DNA of 64,000 nucleotides from Hylemonella sp. (GCA_030680575.1 JAUXVI010000054.1:1-64000); one strand, 5' to 3'. Counted from the first letter of the stretch, positions 38,863-48,993 are shown. The notes: a model not told the origin generated them from the sequence alone. Program-made: numbers and translations.

Positions 38863-39988
38863 TCATTGCGCTGGGCTGGCGGAACTGCTGGCCGGCTTGG
38901 CGGGTGACTTCGGCCAGCAGGTGTTCGTGCGCGTGGCGCTCACGCAGCCAGCGCGCATCGTTCTGGCCCTGTTCGGTGCTGTGACGCAGCAGTTCGAGGG
39001 CGGCTGTGGCACCCGGGGCCGTCGCATGGCGTTCTAACCGGGTCAGCGTCTGCAGGATGTGTTCCTTCAGCGGCAGGTGCTCACCACTGGCCGGATCCAC
39101 GTAAATGGCATCGAGGCCGAAGCGGCAGGCCTGGAAGCGGTTGTAGGTGTAGACCAGATAGTCGTCCTCAGCCGGCATGAAGGGCTGTTCCTGCAGGAGC
39201 CAGGCGGCCAGCGCTTGTACATAGCCAGCCAGCGCGGCGGCGCGCTCAATGCTCAATGGCGTGTCGAACACCCGGATCTCGATCGTGCCGTATTCGGGCT
39301 TGGGCCGGATGTCCCAGTAGAAGTCCTTCATGCTCTTGACGACACCGGTACGTGTCATCTTGTCGAAATAGGCGGTGAAGTCTTCCCAACTCAACACAAA
39401 TGGTGCCCGGCCCGACAGCGGGAAGGCGAATACCGAGTTCAGTCGTGCCGAGTCGAAGGCGGTGTCTTGCCCTTGTACAAAGGGGGAGGAGGCCGACAGC
39501 GCAATGAAGTGCGGGATGTAGCGCGACATGCGGTGCAGCATCAGCAGCGCACTGTTGGCATCGGGGCAGCCCACATGCACGTGCTGGCCGAAGATGGTGA
39601 ACTGTTTTGACAGGTACCCATACAGCTCTGACAGCTGGCGAAAGCGCGGTTTGTCGTAGATGCGACGCTCGTGCCATTGCTGGAAGGGGTGGGTACCACC
39701 GCCTGCGACTGCAATGTTGAGCTTGTCTGCGCATTGCACCAACGCATCGCGAATCTGCCCCAGTTCCTGCAGCACTTGCGCCGGTGAGCGGCAGACGCCA
39801 GTCGAGATCTCGATCATGCTGGAGGTCATCTCGGGCACCACGCTGCCCGGCAATTGGCGTTTGGCCATCAGTCGCAGCATGTCATCGGCGTAAGGCGCGA
39901 GGTCATAGTCATGGGTGTTGACCAGTTGCAACTCCAGCTCGACACCGAGCGACAGCGCCTCGGAGTGTTGGAAGGCTTCAAGGGGCAT
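38852..39988 (-). CDS. ybdK: YbdK-type carboxylate-amine ligase (glutamate-cysteine ligase family 2)
   Basis: A 378-aa member of the GCS2 family. N-terminal [18 protein letters not shown] holds the Glu residues that bind Mg-[14 protein letters not shown] and [13 protein letters not shown] are typical. E. coli YbdK has weak gamma-glutamylcysteine synthetase activity. It overlaps the upstream antiporter gene by 11 bases on the same strand and the convergent ghrB gene by 11 bases. Confidence 0.9.
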   Translation of the reverse strand: MPLEAFQHSEALSLGVELELQLVNTHDYDLAPYADDMLRLMAKRQLPGSVVPEMTSSMIEISTGVCRSPAQVLQELGQIRDALVQCADKLNIAVAGGGTHPFQQWHERRIYDKPRFRQLSELYGYLSKQFTIFGQHVHVGCPDANSALLMLHRMSRYIPHFIALSASSPFVQGQDTAFDSARLNSVFAFPLSGRAPFVLSWEDFTAYFDKMTRTGVVKSMKDFYWDIRPKPEYGTIEIRVFDTPLSIERAAALAGYVQALAAWLLQEQPFMPAEDDYLVYTYNRFQACRFGLDAIYVDPASGEHLPLKEHILQTLTRLERHATAPGATAALELLRHSTEQGQNDARWLRERHAHEHLLAEVTRQAGQQFRQPSAMTNP

Positions 39989-41231
39989 GGGGTTTCTCCT
40001 CGGCTGGACGTTGCAGGGCCAGCGGGCGAGAGGCCTCGCCGGTGCGCTGCAGGGCCACGGTGCTCATCAGGGCGCCCAGCACTTCCATGAAGAGGATCAG
40101 TGGCAGGGCGAGCGCTGCGATCTGCGCGCCGAGTGCCGGCGCGAACAACACAAACTGCGACACCAGCAGCAGGGCCACGGCCGACATCGGCCACATGGCG
40201 CAAGCTGTCCAGAAGGCCTGGTACAGGCTGGCACCGCTGCCAATGCCTGCCACGCCGATGGCAGCGGTCTTGGCCAGTGTGCGGGCCAGCACGATGGCGG
40301 CGATGAGGCTGAAAGCCGGCAGGTTCCAGTCGGCCTGGGCCGCGGCCATCGAGACCAGCACGAACATCAGGATGGTGAGGATGGACGAAGCGGTACCGAA
40401 CTGGCGTGGCCACGACCAGGGCCGAGGGTGCAGGGTCTTGAGCAAGATTCCGGCCAGCAGTGCCGCCAACGGCGCCGAGCCGCCGAAGTTGGCTGCCAGG
40501 GTGGTGCAGGCCACCACCAGGGCCAGCAAGGTCACCGAGGTGTTCTCGCTGGTCGGACTCATGAAACGCAGGGTTCCCCGCAGCGCCAGGGCGAGAACAG
40601 CACCCAGCAAGACCGAGATGCAGAGCAACAGCACAATCGGGACGAAGGCCTCCGTGAGTGAGGAGGCCGGACGCCCCAGAAAGCGGGCCATGACGCCGCC
40701 CAGAGCCAGTACGTACAAGGTGTTGAGCGCGGCCAGTGTGATGGCGCGGTCGGTCACAGGGCCGCTGGCGCGGATGTCGGCCGCCACGCGCATGAGCACA
40801 GCCGGAGAGGTGGTGACCGCCAGCAGGGAGAGCGGTGCGAGCAACTCGGGGTTCACCTCAAACCATTGCAGTACCCAGTACACCGCCGCAAAGGTGAGGG
40901 CGGATTCGGCCAGACTTTGCACCAGCAGCATGGGGTTGTGACGGAACCAGCGCAGTGTGAGGCGGCCACCGGCCTCGAACAGCAGCACGGACAGGCCGAG
41001 CTCGACCATGAAGAGGCCGATGCCGTCCAACGGCCAGTGGGTGGTGGTGAAGCCGGTGAAACCGGCCAGGGCGCCGACGATCGAATAGCCCAGCACCTTG
41101 GGCAGGCCAAGGCGGCGCTGCAGCATGTGCCCGGCCGCTGCCGCCAGGGCCAGCAGCACAGCCCACTGGACGGTGGGCAGGCCTGCAGAGGGCTGGATCC
41201 ATGCGGGCCAGAACTGCGTCAAGTCGTTCAT
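39978..41231 (-). CDS. Cation:proton antiporter (CPA2, Kef-type membrane domain)
   Basis: A 417-aa protein with 11-13 hydrophobic segments of the Na+/H+ exchanger fold ([42 protein letters not shown]). The C-terminal TrkA-N domain present in KefB/KefC is absent. The ATG at 41231 (MNDLTQF) has AAGGA six bases upstream; an ATG at 41237 lies directly on that site. It is between marR and ybdK, overlapping the latter. Kef channels are glutathione-gated, so pairing with a gamma-glutamyl ligase is suggestive. Confidence 0.85.
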   Translation of the reverse strand: MNDLTQFWPAWIQPSAGLPTVQWAVLLALAAAAGHMLQRRLGLPKVLGYSIVGALAGFTGFTTTHWPLDGIGLFMVELGLSVLLFEAGGRLTLRWFRHNPMLLVQSLAESALTFAAVYWVLQWFEVNPELLAPLSLLAVTTSPAVLMRVAADIRASGPVTDRAITLAALNTLYVLALGGVMARFLGRPASSLTEAFVPIVLLLCISVLLGAVLALALRGTLRFMSPTSENTSVTLLALVVACTTLAANFGGSAPLAALLAGILLKTLHPRPWSWPRQFGTASSILTILMFVLVSMAAAQADWNLPAFSLIAAIVLARTLAKTAAIGVAGIGSGASLYQAFWTACAMWPMSAVALLLVSQFVLFAPALGAQIAALALPLILFMEVLGALMSTVALQRTGEASRPLALQRPAEEKPHAP

Positions 41232-41290
41232 GGTCATTCCTTGCTTGCAACAGCCGGAGAGACACGGAAGAACGTGTCGCTCCGAGCCGC

Positions 41291-41845
41291 TTAAAGTTGT
41301 TCAGCCAGCGGCGTCAGGGCCGCCGTGTCGTCGATGTGCATGGCGGCGATCAGCTCATCCAGGTCGCCGTTGAGGCGTTGCAGCGTGCGCGGCGGCAAGG
41401 TGCTCAGTGCCTTGGGCAGGACACCGATGTAGGGACCGCGCATGCGTTGCAGGATTTTGATGCCGGCTGTCTGCAGATGCAGATGTCGCACCCGTCGATC
41501 ACTGCCATTCTGAGTGGTCGAAATCAATTCGCGTTCCAGCAGTGTCTTGACCAGGTTGCTGGCCGTCGATTGATGCACGTCCATGGCTTGTGCCAGTTCG
41601 CTCAGACGGATGCCGGGCCGCTCACGCAAGATGCTGAGTGCACGCAATTGCGCGGCACCGGTGCCGGTGAGTTTCTCGACCTGCTGGAAATGGCTGCGCA
41701 CGGCATTGAAGATCACCCGAAAGCGCCGCAAGGCCTGGATGTCAGGCCCGATTGCGTCGGCGGCAAGTGGTTGACAGCGGGCGTTCGACACGGGCGGGCG
41801 ACGGGCAAGCCGTGCCGACCTGGGCGTACTGCTTGATGAAGTCAT
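41291..41845 (-). CDS. MarR family transcriptional regulator
   Basis: A 184-aa regulator. A basic N-terminal extension (about 1-35) precedes the MarR winged-helix domain: TGAAQLRALSILRERPGIRLSELAQAMDVHQSTASNLVKTLLERELIS, then the wing with GSDRRVRHLHL. The frame extends upstream to 42049, but that part overlaps rmuC and has no ribosome-binding site. It is the first gene of an operon with the antiporter and ybdK. A 12-bp palindrome just upstream is the likely operator. Confidence 0.9.
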   Translation of the reverse strand: MTSSSSTPRSARLARRPPVSNARCQPLAADAIGPDIQALRRFRVIFNAVRSHFQQVEKLTGTGAAQLRALSILRERPGIRLSELAQAMDVHQSTASNLVKTLLERELISTTQNGSDRRVRHLHLQTAGIKILQRMRGPYIGVLPKALSTLPPRTLQRLNGDLDELIAAMHIDDTAALTPLAEQL

Positions 41846-41856
41846 GTGGTGATTAT

Positions 41857-41868
41857 ATTTGTACAAAT
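41857..41868. promoter_or_regulatory. Palindrome ATTTGTACAAAT, candidate MarR operator
   Basis: A perfect 12-bp dyad lying 12 bases upstream of marR and 85 bases upstream of the divergent rmuC start. MarR proteins typically bind such dyads near their own promoter. Confidence 0.6.
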
Positions 41869-41952
41869 GTTCTTGATGGGAAATCACCCCGTCACCGACA
41901 GATCGTCCAGGACCGCGTTTTGAACAACAATACGATGTTGGAGGAAACTGGT

Positions 41953-43302
41953 TTGAACGACATCGTGCTTTGGTCCGTGCTGGCGCTCGCCGCCCTGAAT
42001 CTGTTGCTGCTGCTCTGGCTGGCGCTGCGGCGTGGTGATGCCGCCGCAACCCAGGCTGAATGGTTGGCGGCCCTGCAAGGCAGCAGTGAGCGTCTGGAGC
42101 GCGAGTTGCGCCAGGAAATCACCGAGTCGGCGCGCAGCGGTCGGCTGGAGCTGACGCAAAACCTGGCCACCTTCCAGCAGAGCCTGGTGCAGCAGGGCGC
42201 CGAGGCCACACGCACACAGAACACGCAGATCGATGCTTTCGGCCAGCAGCTGGCGTTGCTGCAGAAGACGCTCTCCGATACCTTGGCGCTCCAGCTGTCC
42301 AATTTGAGCGAATCCAACGCCCGCCGCATGTCCGAGGTGCGCGCCACGCTGGAGGCGCAACTGGCGCAACTGCAGCAGACCAATATCGCCAAACTGGACG
42401 AGATGCGCGCCACGGTGGACGAGAAACTGCAGACCACGTTGCATGCGCGCCTGGGGGAGAGCTTCAAGCAGGTGGCTGATCGGCTGGAACAGGTGCACAA
42501 GGGCTTGGGTGAGATGCAGACGCTGGCCGCCGGTGTGGGCGACCTCAAACATCTGCTGACCAACGTCAAGACGCGTGGCATGTTCGGTGAGGCGCAACTG
42601 GCCGCACTGCTGGAGCAGGTGTTCGTGCCGGACCAGTACGCTGCCCAGATCGCCACCCGCCCCGGCAGCAAGAACATGGTGGACTTCGCCATCAAGCTGC
42701 CTGGCAAATCGGACAACGGCGAGCCCTTGTGGCTGCCGATCGACTCCAAATTCCCGAACGAGGATTACGAGCGCCTGCTCGACGCGCAGCAACGCGCTGA
42801 CGCTGTCGCTGCGGAGGCCGCGGCCAAAGCACTGGAGGTCCGTATCCGTCTGGAAGCCAAGTCGATTGCCGAGAAATACATCGAGCCGCCGTACACCACC
42901 GATTTCGCCATTCTGTTCCTGCCAACCGAAGGCCTGTACGCCGAGGTGCTGCGCCGTCCCGGGCTGATGGAGGCACTGCAGCGCGAATACCGCATCACGC
43001 TGGCCGGCCCGACCACGCTGCTGGCCATGCTGAGTTCCTTACAAATGGGTTTTCGCACGCTGGCGTTGGAAAAACGGTCGAGTGAGGTGTGGCAAGTGCT
43101 GGGTGCCGTCAAGACCGAATTCGGCAAGTTCGGTGATGTGCTGGCCAAGGTCAAATCGCAGACCGAGACGGTCCTCAACACGCTGAGCAGCGCAGAGGTG
43201 CGCAGCCGCGCCATGGGGCGCGTGCTGCGCCAGGTCGAGGCTTTGCCGGACGCGCAGGCACAAGCGCTGCTGCCGGTGGACAAAGAGGCAGACGAGGGGT
43301 GA
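41953..43302 (+). CDS. rmuC: DNA recombination protein RmuC
   Basis: A 449-aa protein: an N-terminal membrane segment (VLWSVLALAALNLLLLLWLAL, about 5-25), a long coiled coil (about 40-190) and the RmuC nuclease-like domain (GMFGEAQLAALLEQVFVPDQY; LPIDSKFPNEDYERLLDAQ). RmuC limits recombination between short inverted repeats. The TTG at 41953 is chosen because GGAGG ends eight bases upstream and it gives the usual membrane start; ATG 41935 is in frame but lacks a site. It overlaps the downstream MFS gene by four bases. Confidence 0.92.
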   Translation: MNDIVLWSVLALAALNLLLLLWLALRRGDAAATQAEWLAALQGSSERLERELRQEITESARSGRLELTQNLATFQQSLVQQGAEATRTQNTQIDAFGQQLALLQKTLSDTLALQLSNLSESNARRMSEVRATLEAQLAQLQQTNIAKLDEMRATVDEKLQTTLHARLGESFKQVADRLEQVHKGLGEMQTLAAGVGDLKHLLTNVKTRGMFGEAQLAALLEQVFVPDQYAAQIATRPGSKNMVDFAIKLPGKSDNGEPLWLPIDSKFPNEDYERLLDAQQRADAVAAEAAAKALEVRIRLEAKSIAEKYIEPPYTTDFAILFLPTEGLYAEVLRRPGLMEALQREYRITLAGPTTLLAMLSSLQMGFRTLALEKRSSEVWQVLGAVKTEFGKFGDVLAKVKSQTETVLNTLSSAEVRSRAMGRVLRQVEALPDAQAQALLPVDKEADEG

Positions 43303-44537
43303 CATCTTCTGTGCCGCAGAAGGGTGCCCCGCGCTTTGCCCTGGCCCGACTGATTGGCGGCCACATCTGTCTGCATGCCTGCATGGCCGGCTTGCGCATG
43401 GCCGCCCCCTTGCTGGCACTCAAGCTGGGCTATAGCGCGTTGGCGGTAGGTGTGCTGATGGCGCTGTTTGCCTTGACCCAGGTGTTTCTCGCCTTGCCGG
43501 CCGGCCGTTATGCCGACCGGCGTGGCTTGAAGGCGCCGGTGGGTTGGAGCGTGCTCGCCGCGACGCTGGGTGCCGGGCTGGCGGTGGCATTTCCCGTTTT
43601 TCCCGTGCTGTGCCTGGCTGCCTTGCTGACCGGCGGTGCCACCGGGGCAACCGCGATTGCCTTGCAACGCCATGTGGGGCGGGCTGCACGCGATGCGACC
43701 GAGCTCAAGCAGATGTTCAGCTGGCTGTCGATCGGGCCGGCAACGTCGAACTTTCTTGGGCCCCTGGCTGCCGGTTTGCTGATCGACCATGCGGGCGAGT
43801 ATTTCGGCGGCCAGGCCGGCGATCTGTCGGGCTACCGCATGGCCTTCCTGCTGATGGCGCTGTTGCCGCTGCTGACCTGGTGGTGGGTGCGGCAGACAAC
43901 CGAGCTGCCCGTGGCAACAAGCCCGGCCGCGCAAGGCAAACGACGCGCCTGGGAGCTGCTGCGTGACCCCATGATGCGTCGCCTCCTGCTGGTGAACTGG
44001 TTTCTGTCGTCCTGCTGGGATGTGCACACCTTCGTGCTGCCGGTGCTGGGGCATGAACGCGGCTACAGCGCTTCGGTCATCGGCATGCTGCTGGGCGGTT
44101 TTGCCATGGCGGCCACGCTGGTGCGCCTGGCCATGCCCTGGGTGGCCGCGCACCTGCGCGAGTGGGTGGTCATCAGCGGTGCCATGCTGCTGACGGCCTT
44201 GCTGTTTGGTCTCTATCCCTTCATGCCCAATGCCGTGAGCATGGGCGTGTGCTCGGTGCTGCTGGGGCTGGTGTTGGGCTCGGTGCAACCGATGATCATG
44301 AGCACCTTGCACCAGATCACGCCGGCCGACCGCCATGGCGAGGCGCTGGGCCTGCGCCTGATGTCGCTGAATGGCTCCAGCGTGCTCATGCCCATGCTGT
44401 TCGGCAGCATCGGCGCCGTGGTCGGTGTGTCGGTGGTGTTCTGGACGGTGGGGGTCGTGGTCGGGCTCGGTAGCCGCACGGCCTGGGGTCTCAAGCCGGG
44501 GCTGCCCCATGCTCCAGCCGATGGAACGACTGGATAG
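43299..44537 (+). CDS. MFS transporter
   Basis: A 412-aa major facilitator with 12 hydrophobic segments; the loop after helix 2 is GRYADRRGLKAPVG (the MFS signature). The GTG start at 43299 overlaps the TGA of rmuC; another GTG at 43311 is better spaced from the GAGGGG at 43294-43299. It ends near the PRPP-synthetase paralogue on the opposite strand. Substrate unknown; several DHA1-like features. Confidence 0.85.
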   Translation: MTSSVPQKGAPRFALARLIGGHICLHACMAGLRMAAPLLALKLGYSALAVGVLMALFALTQVFLALPAGRYADRRGLKAPVGWSVLAATLGAGLAVAFPVFPVLCLAALLTGGATGATAIALQRHVGRAARDATELKQMFSWLSIGPATSNFLGPLAAGLLIDHAGEYFGGQAGDLSGYRMAFLLMALLPLLTWWWVRQTTELPVATSPAAQGKRRAWELLRDPMMRRLLLVNWFLSSCWDVHTFVLPVLGHERGYSASVIGMLLGGFAMAATLVRLAMPWVAAHLREWVVISGAMLLTALLFGLYPFMPNAVSMGVCSVLLGLVLGSVQPMIMSTLHQITPADRHGEALGLRLMSLNGSSVLMPMLFGSIGAVVGVSVVFWTVGVVVGLGSRTAWGLKPGLPHAPADGTTG

Positions 44538-44597
44538 CGTCCCAGGCATCGGCCAGGGTACGCTCAGTGAGGTCGTGCGGGGTCTTCATGCCGGGAC

Positions 44598-45488
44598 TCA
44601 AGGGTTCAGGTCGGCCAGTGCGGCAGCGATGGCCGGGGCCATGCTGACGGCATTGCTGACGTGGGCAATGCAGTCGGTGCTCCAGACTTGGCCGATGCCA
44701 GCCTCCGCCAGCAGTTGCAGCGCATCGCCGGCAAACAGGGCGTGCGTCACCGCGACGTCAACCGAGGCCGCGCCAGCTGCCAGCAGCAGGCGCGCTGCCT
44801 GCGCCAGCGTGTGGCCGCTGCTGGCGACGTCGTCGAGCAGCACCACGGCACGCCCACTGAAAGGGGTGGGAGGCAGTTCAATGGCCACCGAGCGATCCCC
44901 ATGACGCACCTTGCGGCAGACGGCATGGTGGAAGCCATGGCGGGCCGCAGCCTGGGCAACCCACTGGGCCGACTCTTCATCGGGCCCCACCAGCAGGGCG
45001 TTCGGACGTTGTTGCGCCACGAGGTCAGCCAGCAGTGGCGCGCCGCTGAGCACCACAGCCTGTGGCACCGGCACGGCTTCCTGCAACGTGGCAACGCGGT
45101 GCAGGTGCGGATCGACCGTGATGACCGCATCAAACAGACCGGCCAGGAATTGGCCGACGATGCGTTGGCTGATGGCTTCACCGGGGGTGAAGGCGATGTC
45201 CTGCCGCATGTAGGCCAGGTACGGGGTCACCAGGGTCAAATGGCGAGCGCCAAGTTCGCGTGCGGTGCGCGCGATCAGCAGCAGCTCAACCAGTTTTTCG
45301 TTCGGGTGGTCCAGCGTGCGCAGCACCACCACGCGTTCCGGCAAGGTCGCAGGCAGACGCAGTTTGAGTTCACCGTCGGGGAAACGGTGGCGTGCAACCG
45401 GGCTCAGCGCCATGCCAGTTTGTGCGGCAATACGCTGGGCGCTGGCCAGTTCGTCGTCGAAGTGCAACAGGAGGGCAGGGCTGTTCAT
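44598..45488 (-). CDS. Ribose-phosphate pyrophosphokinase paralogue
   Basis: A 296-aa member of the PRPP-synthetase family, about 20 residues shorter than the usual 315. It has the N-terminal HFDDELASAQRIA and FPDGELKLRLP, the Mg/ribose-binding DPHLHR and the PRPP loop VVLLDDVASSGHTL. Its ATG overlaps the TGA of the phosphorylase gene, so both are translated together. The coupling to an AMP-phosphorylase-like enzyme suggests that it works on ribose phosphates arising from nucleotides rather than being the housekeeping Prs. Confidence 0.9.
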   Translation of the reverse strand: MNSPALLLHFDDELASAQRIAAQTGMALSPVARHRFPDGELKLRLPATLPERVVVLRTLDHPNEKLVELLLIARTARELGARHLTLVTPYLAYMRQDIAFTPGEAISQRIVGQFLAGLFDAVITVDPHLHRVATLQEAVPVPQAVVLSGAPLLADLVAQQRPNALLVGPDEESAQWVAQAAARHGFHHAVCRKVRHGDRSVAIELPPTPFSGRAVVLLDDVASSGHTLAQAARLLLAAGAASVDVAVTHALFAGDALQLLAEAGIGQVWSTDCIAHVSNAVSMAPAIAAALADLNP

Positions 45489-47092
45489 CAGAACTCCACG
45501 AAGACACGCGGCACGTCTTCGGCCCGGCCAATGCTGTAGCCAATGGATTTTTGGCAGGCCTGACGGGCGAATTCGAGGTCGGACGGAAAACTGGCATGCA
45601 CACGGTAGAGCGCGTCACCGGCCTGGACTTCATCGCCCAGTTTGCTCAACAGATCGACGCCGGCGTTCTTCACTTTGGGGGCGCCGGCGAAACGGGCAAT
45701 GCGCGCCAGTTGCAGGTTGTCGATGCCGCAGACCACGCCGGCTTGCGGGGCGCGGATCTCGAAAGTCAGTGCGCCCAGATCAGGGTGGTTGTGGTCAAAG
45801 AATTTGCTGCCCTGGGCCTGGATGATGTCGTTCATCTTGGCAACAGCGCGGCCCGAGTCGAGGATGTCGCGCGCAATGGAGAAACCGTCGCCGCCGCGCA
45901 CATCGGGGCTGGACTCGATCATCCGGCCAGCCAGGCGCAACGCCTTTTGCCGCAGATCGTTGGGCGCGCGCGGGTCGTTTTCCAGCACGCGCATGACATC
46001 GCGCGCTTCCAGCATGGGGCCGATGCCGAAGCCCACCGGCTGGCGGCCGTCGGTAATCACCACATCCAGCGAGAGCTTCATGCGCTTGGCCACATATTCG
46101 AACAGACGGCGCAGGCGCTGCGCCTCCGGCATGGAGCGCACCTTGGCCGTGGGACCGATCGGGATGTCGAGCACCAGATGGGTCGAGCCGGCGGCGATCT
46201 TCTTCGACAGGATGGAGGCCACCATCTGGGCGGGCGAGTCGAGCGAGAGCGGCCGCTCCACCGAGATCAGCACGTCGTCGGCCGGCGACAGGTTGGCCGT
46301 GCCGCCCCAGGCCAGACAGCCGCGGTGCGTGCGCACGATGTCCTGCAATTGCTCGAACGGCAATTCGACATGGGCCAGCACTTCCATGGTGTCGGCGGTG
46401 CCGGCCGGCGAGGTGATGGCGCGCGAGGAGGTCTTGGGGCACAGCATGCCGTGTGCGGCGACGATGGGCACGATCAGCATGGAGGTACGGTTGCCCGGGA
46501 TGCCGCCGATGCAGTGCTTGTCGGCCACCGGCTTCTCATGCCAGTCCAGTTGTCTGCCGGCCTCGATCATGGCCTGGGTCAGGTAATAGACCTCTTCGCG
46601 GTCGAGCTCATCGCGGTTGGTGGCGACGACGAAGGCCGTGAGTTCGATCTTGGAGTAGTGGTGCTCGGTGACGTCGGTGATGATGGCGCGAAAGTCGTCA
46701 AGACCCAGGCGCTCACCGGCAAGCTTGCGGTGCAGGGCACCGATGGATTCGGGTGGCTCGGCCTGCGCCACGGTGGCTTGGTGGCCATTCTCCACGCCCA
46801 TCTGTTCGAAAGCGGACTTGGACAGACCGAGTTCGCCACAGGCGACGATGGTTTCGTCATCGACCACATTGAGGGTGGCCAGGACGCTGTGGCCGTTGGC
46901 CTTGATCTCGACCTTGGACAGTGCCTTGAAACCTTCGGCACGGTAGACCTCGCAGTCGCGGTGCAGGTAGGCCACGTTCTCGTGATAGGTGTCGATCCGG
47001 ACGCGGCGCAGTGCCAATTGGGCGGGGCCACTGTCCTTGCCTGTTTCCGGACAGGTGGCGTGCGCTGTAGGGGGTGTTTCTTGCGTGGACAT
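45488..47092 (-). CDS. Thymidine phosphorylase family protein, AMP-phosphorylase type
   Basis: A 534-aa glycosyltransferase-fold phosphorylase. An extra N-terminal domain (about 1-105) precedes the thymidine-phosphorylase-like body: [42 protein letters not shown], then the C-terminal PYNP-type domain ([17 protein letters not shown]). The extra domain and the [13 protein letters not shown] block match archaeal AMP phosphorylases rather than DeoA. Predicted to cleave nucleoside monophosphates or nucleosides with phosphate. It is the first gene of a pair with the PRPP-synthetase paralogue. Confidence 0.85.
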   Translation of the reverse strand: MSTQETPPTAHATCPETGKDSGPAQLALRRVRIDTYHENVAYLHRDCEVYRAEGFKALSKVEIKANGHSVLATLNVVDDETIVACGELGLSKSAFEQMGVENGHQATVAQAEPPESIGALHRKLAGERLGLDDFRAIITDVTEHHYSKIELTAFVVATNRDELDREEVYYLTQAMIEAGRQLDWHEKPVADKHCIGGIPGNRTSMLIVPIVAAHGMLCPKTSSRAITSPAGTADTMEVLAHVELPFEQLQDIVRTHRGCLAWGGTANLSPADDVLISVERPLSLDSPAQMVASILSKKIAAGSTHLVLDIPIGPTAKVRSMPEAQRLRRLFEYVAKRMKLSLDVVITDGRQPVGFGIGPMLEARDVMRVLENDPRAPNDLRQKALRLAGRMIESSPDVRGGDGFSIARDILDSGRAVAKMNDIIQAQGSKFFDHNHPDLGALTFEIRAPQAGVVCGIDNLQLARIARFAGAPKVKNAGVDLLSKLGDEVQAGDALYRVHASFPSDLEFARQACQKSIGYSIGRAEDVPRVFVEF

Positions 47093-47123
47093 GGAGATAG
47101 CCTACACCGAATACCGGTGCCAG

Positions 47124-47152
47124 AAAAGGAAAAGGCCCCCGAAGGAGCCTTT
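47124..47152 (-). terminator. Terminator after efp
   Basis: On the minus strand AAAGGCTCC-TTC-GGGGGCCTTT (with G-U pairs) is followed by CCTTTT. It lies between efp (47175) and the downstream phosphorylase gene. Confidence 0.75.
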
Positions 47153-47174
47153 GACATGCGGCAAGCGCAATGGC

Positions 47175-47729
47175 TTAGACGCGCTTGCGGTACTCGCCGG
47201 TGCGGGTGTCGATTTCGACCTTGTCGCCCTGGCTCACGAACAGTGGCACGGGCACTTCAAAACCGGTGGCGATCTTGGCCGGCTTGAGCACCTTGCCCGA
47301 GGTGTCGCCCTTGACGGCGGGTTCGGTCCAGGTGATTTCGCGCACCACGCTGGTGGGCAGTTCCACCGAGATGGCCTTGCCGTCGTAGAACACCACTTCG
47401 ACCGCCATGCCGTCTTCCAGGTAGTTCAGGGCGTCGCCCATGTTCTCCGCTTCGACTTCGTACTGGTTGTAGTCGGCATCCATGCAGACGTACATCGGGT
47501 CGGCGAAGTAGGAGTAGGTGCACTCCTTCTTGTCCAGAATGACTTGGTCCATCTTGTCGTCGGCCTTGAACACGACTTCGGTGCCGAAGTTGGCGATCAG
47601 GCTCTTGAGCTTCATGCGCACGGTGGCCGAGTTGCGGCCGCCACGGCTGTATTCGGTCCTGAGCACGACCATCGGGTCCTTGCCGTGCATGATCACGTTA
47701 CCGGCGCGAATTTCCTGAGCGATTTTCAT
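47175..47729 (-). CDS. efp: Elongation factor P
   Basis: Rescues ribosomes stalled on polyproline stretches; 184 aa with the KOW-like N domain and two OB domains. The tip loop reads [10 protein letters not shown] with Arg32 in place of the usual Lys34; this arginine is the rhamnosylation site in the EarP branch. The [13 protein letters not shown] start at 47729 is the family start; the extension to 47822 is rejected. earP lies immediately upstream on the same strand, 137 bases away. Confidence 0.97.
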   Translation of the reverse strand: MKIAQEIRAGNVIMHGKDPMVVLRTEYSRGGRNSATVRMKLKSLIANFGTEVVFKADDKMDQVILDKKECTYSYFADPMYVCMDADYNQYEVEAENMGDALNYLEDGMAVEVVFYDGKAISVELPTSVVREITWTEPAVKGDTSGKVLKPAKIATGFEVPVPLFVSQGDKVEIDTRTGEYRKRV

Positions 47730-47866
47730 AGTATTTCCAATGGGTTGGCCGCTCAATGCCCCGAGATGACCGGTGTTCGTGCGGCAGGTGATGGGAGCGC
47801 AGCCGGTAGAACCAGGCGGCATTCCGCAAAGCCTTGAATTTTAACGTCTTTTCAAGGCGCTAGGCG

Positions 47867-48967
47867 CTATCTAGAGATGCGATCCACAAATTCAAGCAGC
47901 TGGCTCACCAGATCGGGTTGGGTCAGCAGGTGCTGGCGTGCCCGGCGGGCGGTGTCGCCCCAGGCTGCCAGGTCCGGCGTCGGCAGCGGCTGCGCGTCGA
48001 CGCCGTTCCAGCTCCGGTGGAAGCGCCGCAACGAATCCGGGGCCTCGATCTGCGCCAGAAAAGCTTCCAGTTTGTCGTGGTGGACGTTGTCGTGCTGGGG
48101 GTAGATCTGCCAGATGAAGGGCCGGCCGGCCCACAGGGCGCGTACCAGTGAGTCCTCACCGCGCACGAAATTCAGGTCGCAAGCCCACAGCAGGTGGTCA
48201 AAGTCGTCCTGCGTCAGGTAGGGGAGGTATGAAATTGATAGCGCTTGGCGTTGATTCCATAAGGGATCACGCTGTATTTTGCTTGCAACTGTGGCCTGGG
48301 TTGCGACGCTGGCGCGGCCGGCTGCGACCAGTAGGTGCACCGGTTGCGCCTGCGCGGCGAACTGATCCAGCAGTTCCGTCAGGGCCTGGGGTTCGTAGCA
48401 GAACAGCGAGACCCAGCGCGTCTGTGGCTGCGGCGTGATGCCCAGCCGCTGCAGCCAGGCAGCGCGGTCGAAGCTGGCTTGGCGTTGCAACAGGTCGGGT
48501 TCGCGCAGCAGGCCGCCGGCGCGCAGTGTGAAGCCGGGGTAGAAGAAATACTTGCTCAGACCGGCGCCGGGGCCATGCATGACCGGTGACATCAGACCGT
48601 GGTTGCGTTCCACATATGGCTCGGCCGACAGGTATTCCAGGTTGATCCAGGCATATTTTTGGCCTCTAGCCCTTGTCCATGCTGCGCAAGCAGCTATGAA
48701 TTCAGGAGCAACCTCGCAACCGAAGGCTTCCACCAGCACGTCGCCGGGTGTCAGTCCGCGCAGGTCCAGCGGCTGTGTCCAGGGCCGGACTTCGACGCCG
48801 GGGCAGCCGGTGGGGGCCATCCAGTCCAAGGCGCTGGCGTCATCCACCCACAGGCGCACGCGCTGGCCGCGCCTGGCCAGCTGGCGGGCCAGGCGCCAGC
48901 AGACGCCGAGATCGCCATGGTTGTCGATGACCTTGCAGAAAATATCCCAAAGCAGGGGAGAAGACAT
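47867..48967 (-). CDS. earP: EF-P arginine 32 rhamnosyltransferase EarP
   Basis: Transfers rhamnose from dTDP-rhamnose to Arg32 of EF-P; 366 aa, GT-B fold. The start [26 protein letters not shown] holds the conserved acidic and Asn residues; the motif near the C-terminus [29 protein letters not shown] is the family hallmark with the Glu used for sugar transfer. A GTG start at 48982 is possible. Residues of the kind [17 protein letters not shown] and [18 protein letters not shown] are repeat-encoded inserts. It is divergent from uvrC by 26 bases. Confidence 0.93.
   Translation of the reverse strand: MSSPLLWDIFCKVIDNHGDLGVCWRLARQLARRGQRVRLWVDDASALDWMAPTGCPGVEVRPWTQPLDLRGLTPGDVLVEAFGCEVAPEFIAACAAWTRARGQKYAWINLEYLSAEPYVERNHGLMSPVMHGPGAGLSKYFFYPGFTLRAGGLLREPDLLQRQASFDRAAWLQRLGITPQPQTRWVSLFCYEPQALTELLDQFAAQAQPVHLLVAAGRASVATQATVASKIQRDPLWNQRQALSISYLPYLTQDDFDHLLWACDLNFVRGEDSLVRALWAGRPFIWQIYPQHDNVHHDKLEAFLAQIEAPDSLRRFHRSWNGVDAQPLPTPDLAAWGDTARRARQHLLTQPDLVSQLLEFVDRISR
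48231..48290 (+). repeat. Dispersed intragenic repeat, degenerate copy in earP
   Basis: GAAATTGATAGCGCTTGGCG, a core, then AAGGG and an end GCTGTATTTT, the most divergent copy of the family. It keeps the earP frame and is read in a different frame from the ansA, rpoS and rlmD copies. Confidence 0.5.
48656..48704 (-). repeat. Dispersed intragenic repeat, second copy in earP
   Basis: The minus strand, which is also the coding strand here, reads AATTCATAGCTGCTTGCGCA, then GGACAAGGGCTAGAGGCC and AAAA. This is the canonical orientation, kept in frame in earP (residues of [13 protein letters not shown]). Confidence 0.75.
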
Positions 48968-48993
48968 GCCGGGATTGTCCACAATACGGACCC

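Noticed and set aside
45392-47287. Long plus-strand frame of 631 codons opposite the phosphorylase gene
   Set aside because: Antisense shadow of the AMP-phosphorylase-type gene; no ribosome-binding site or recognisable domain.
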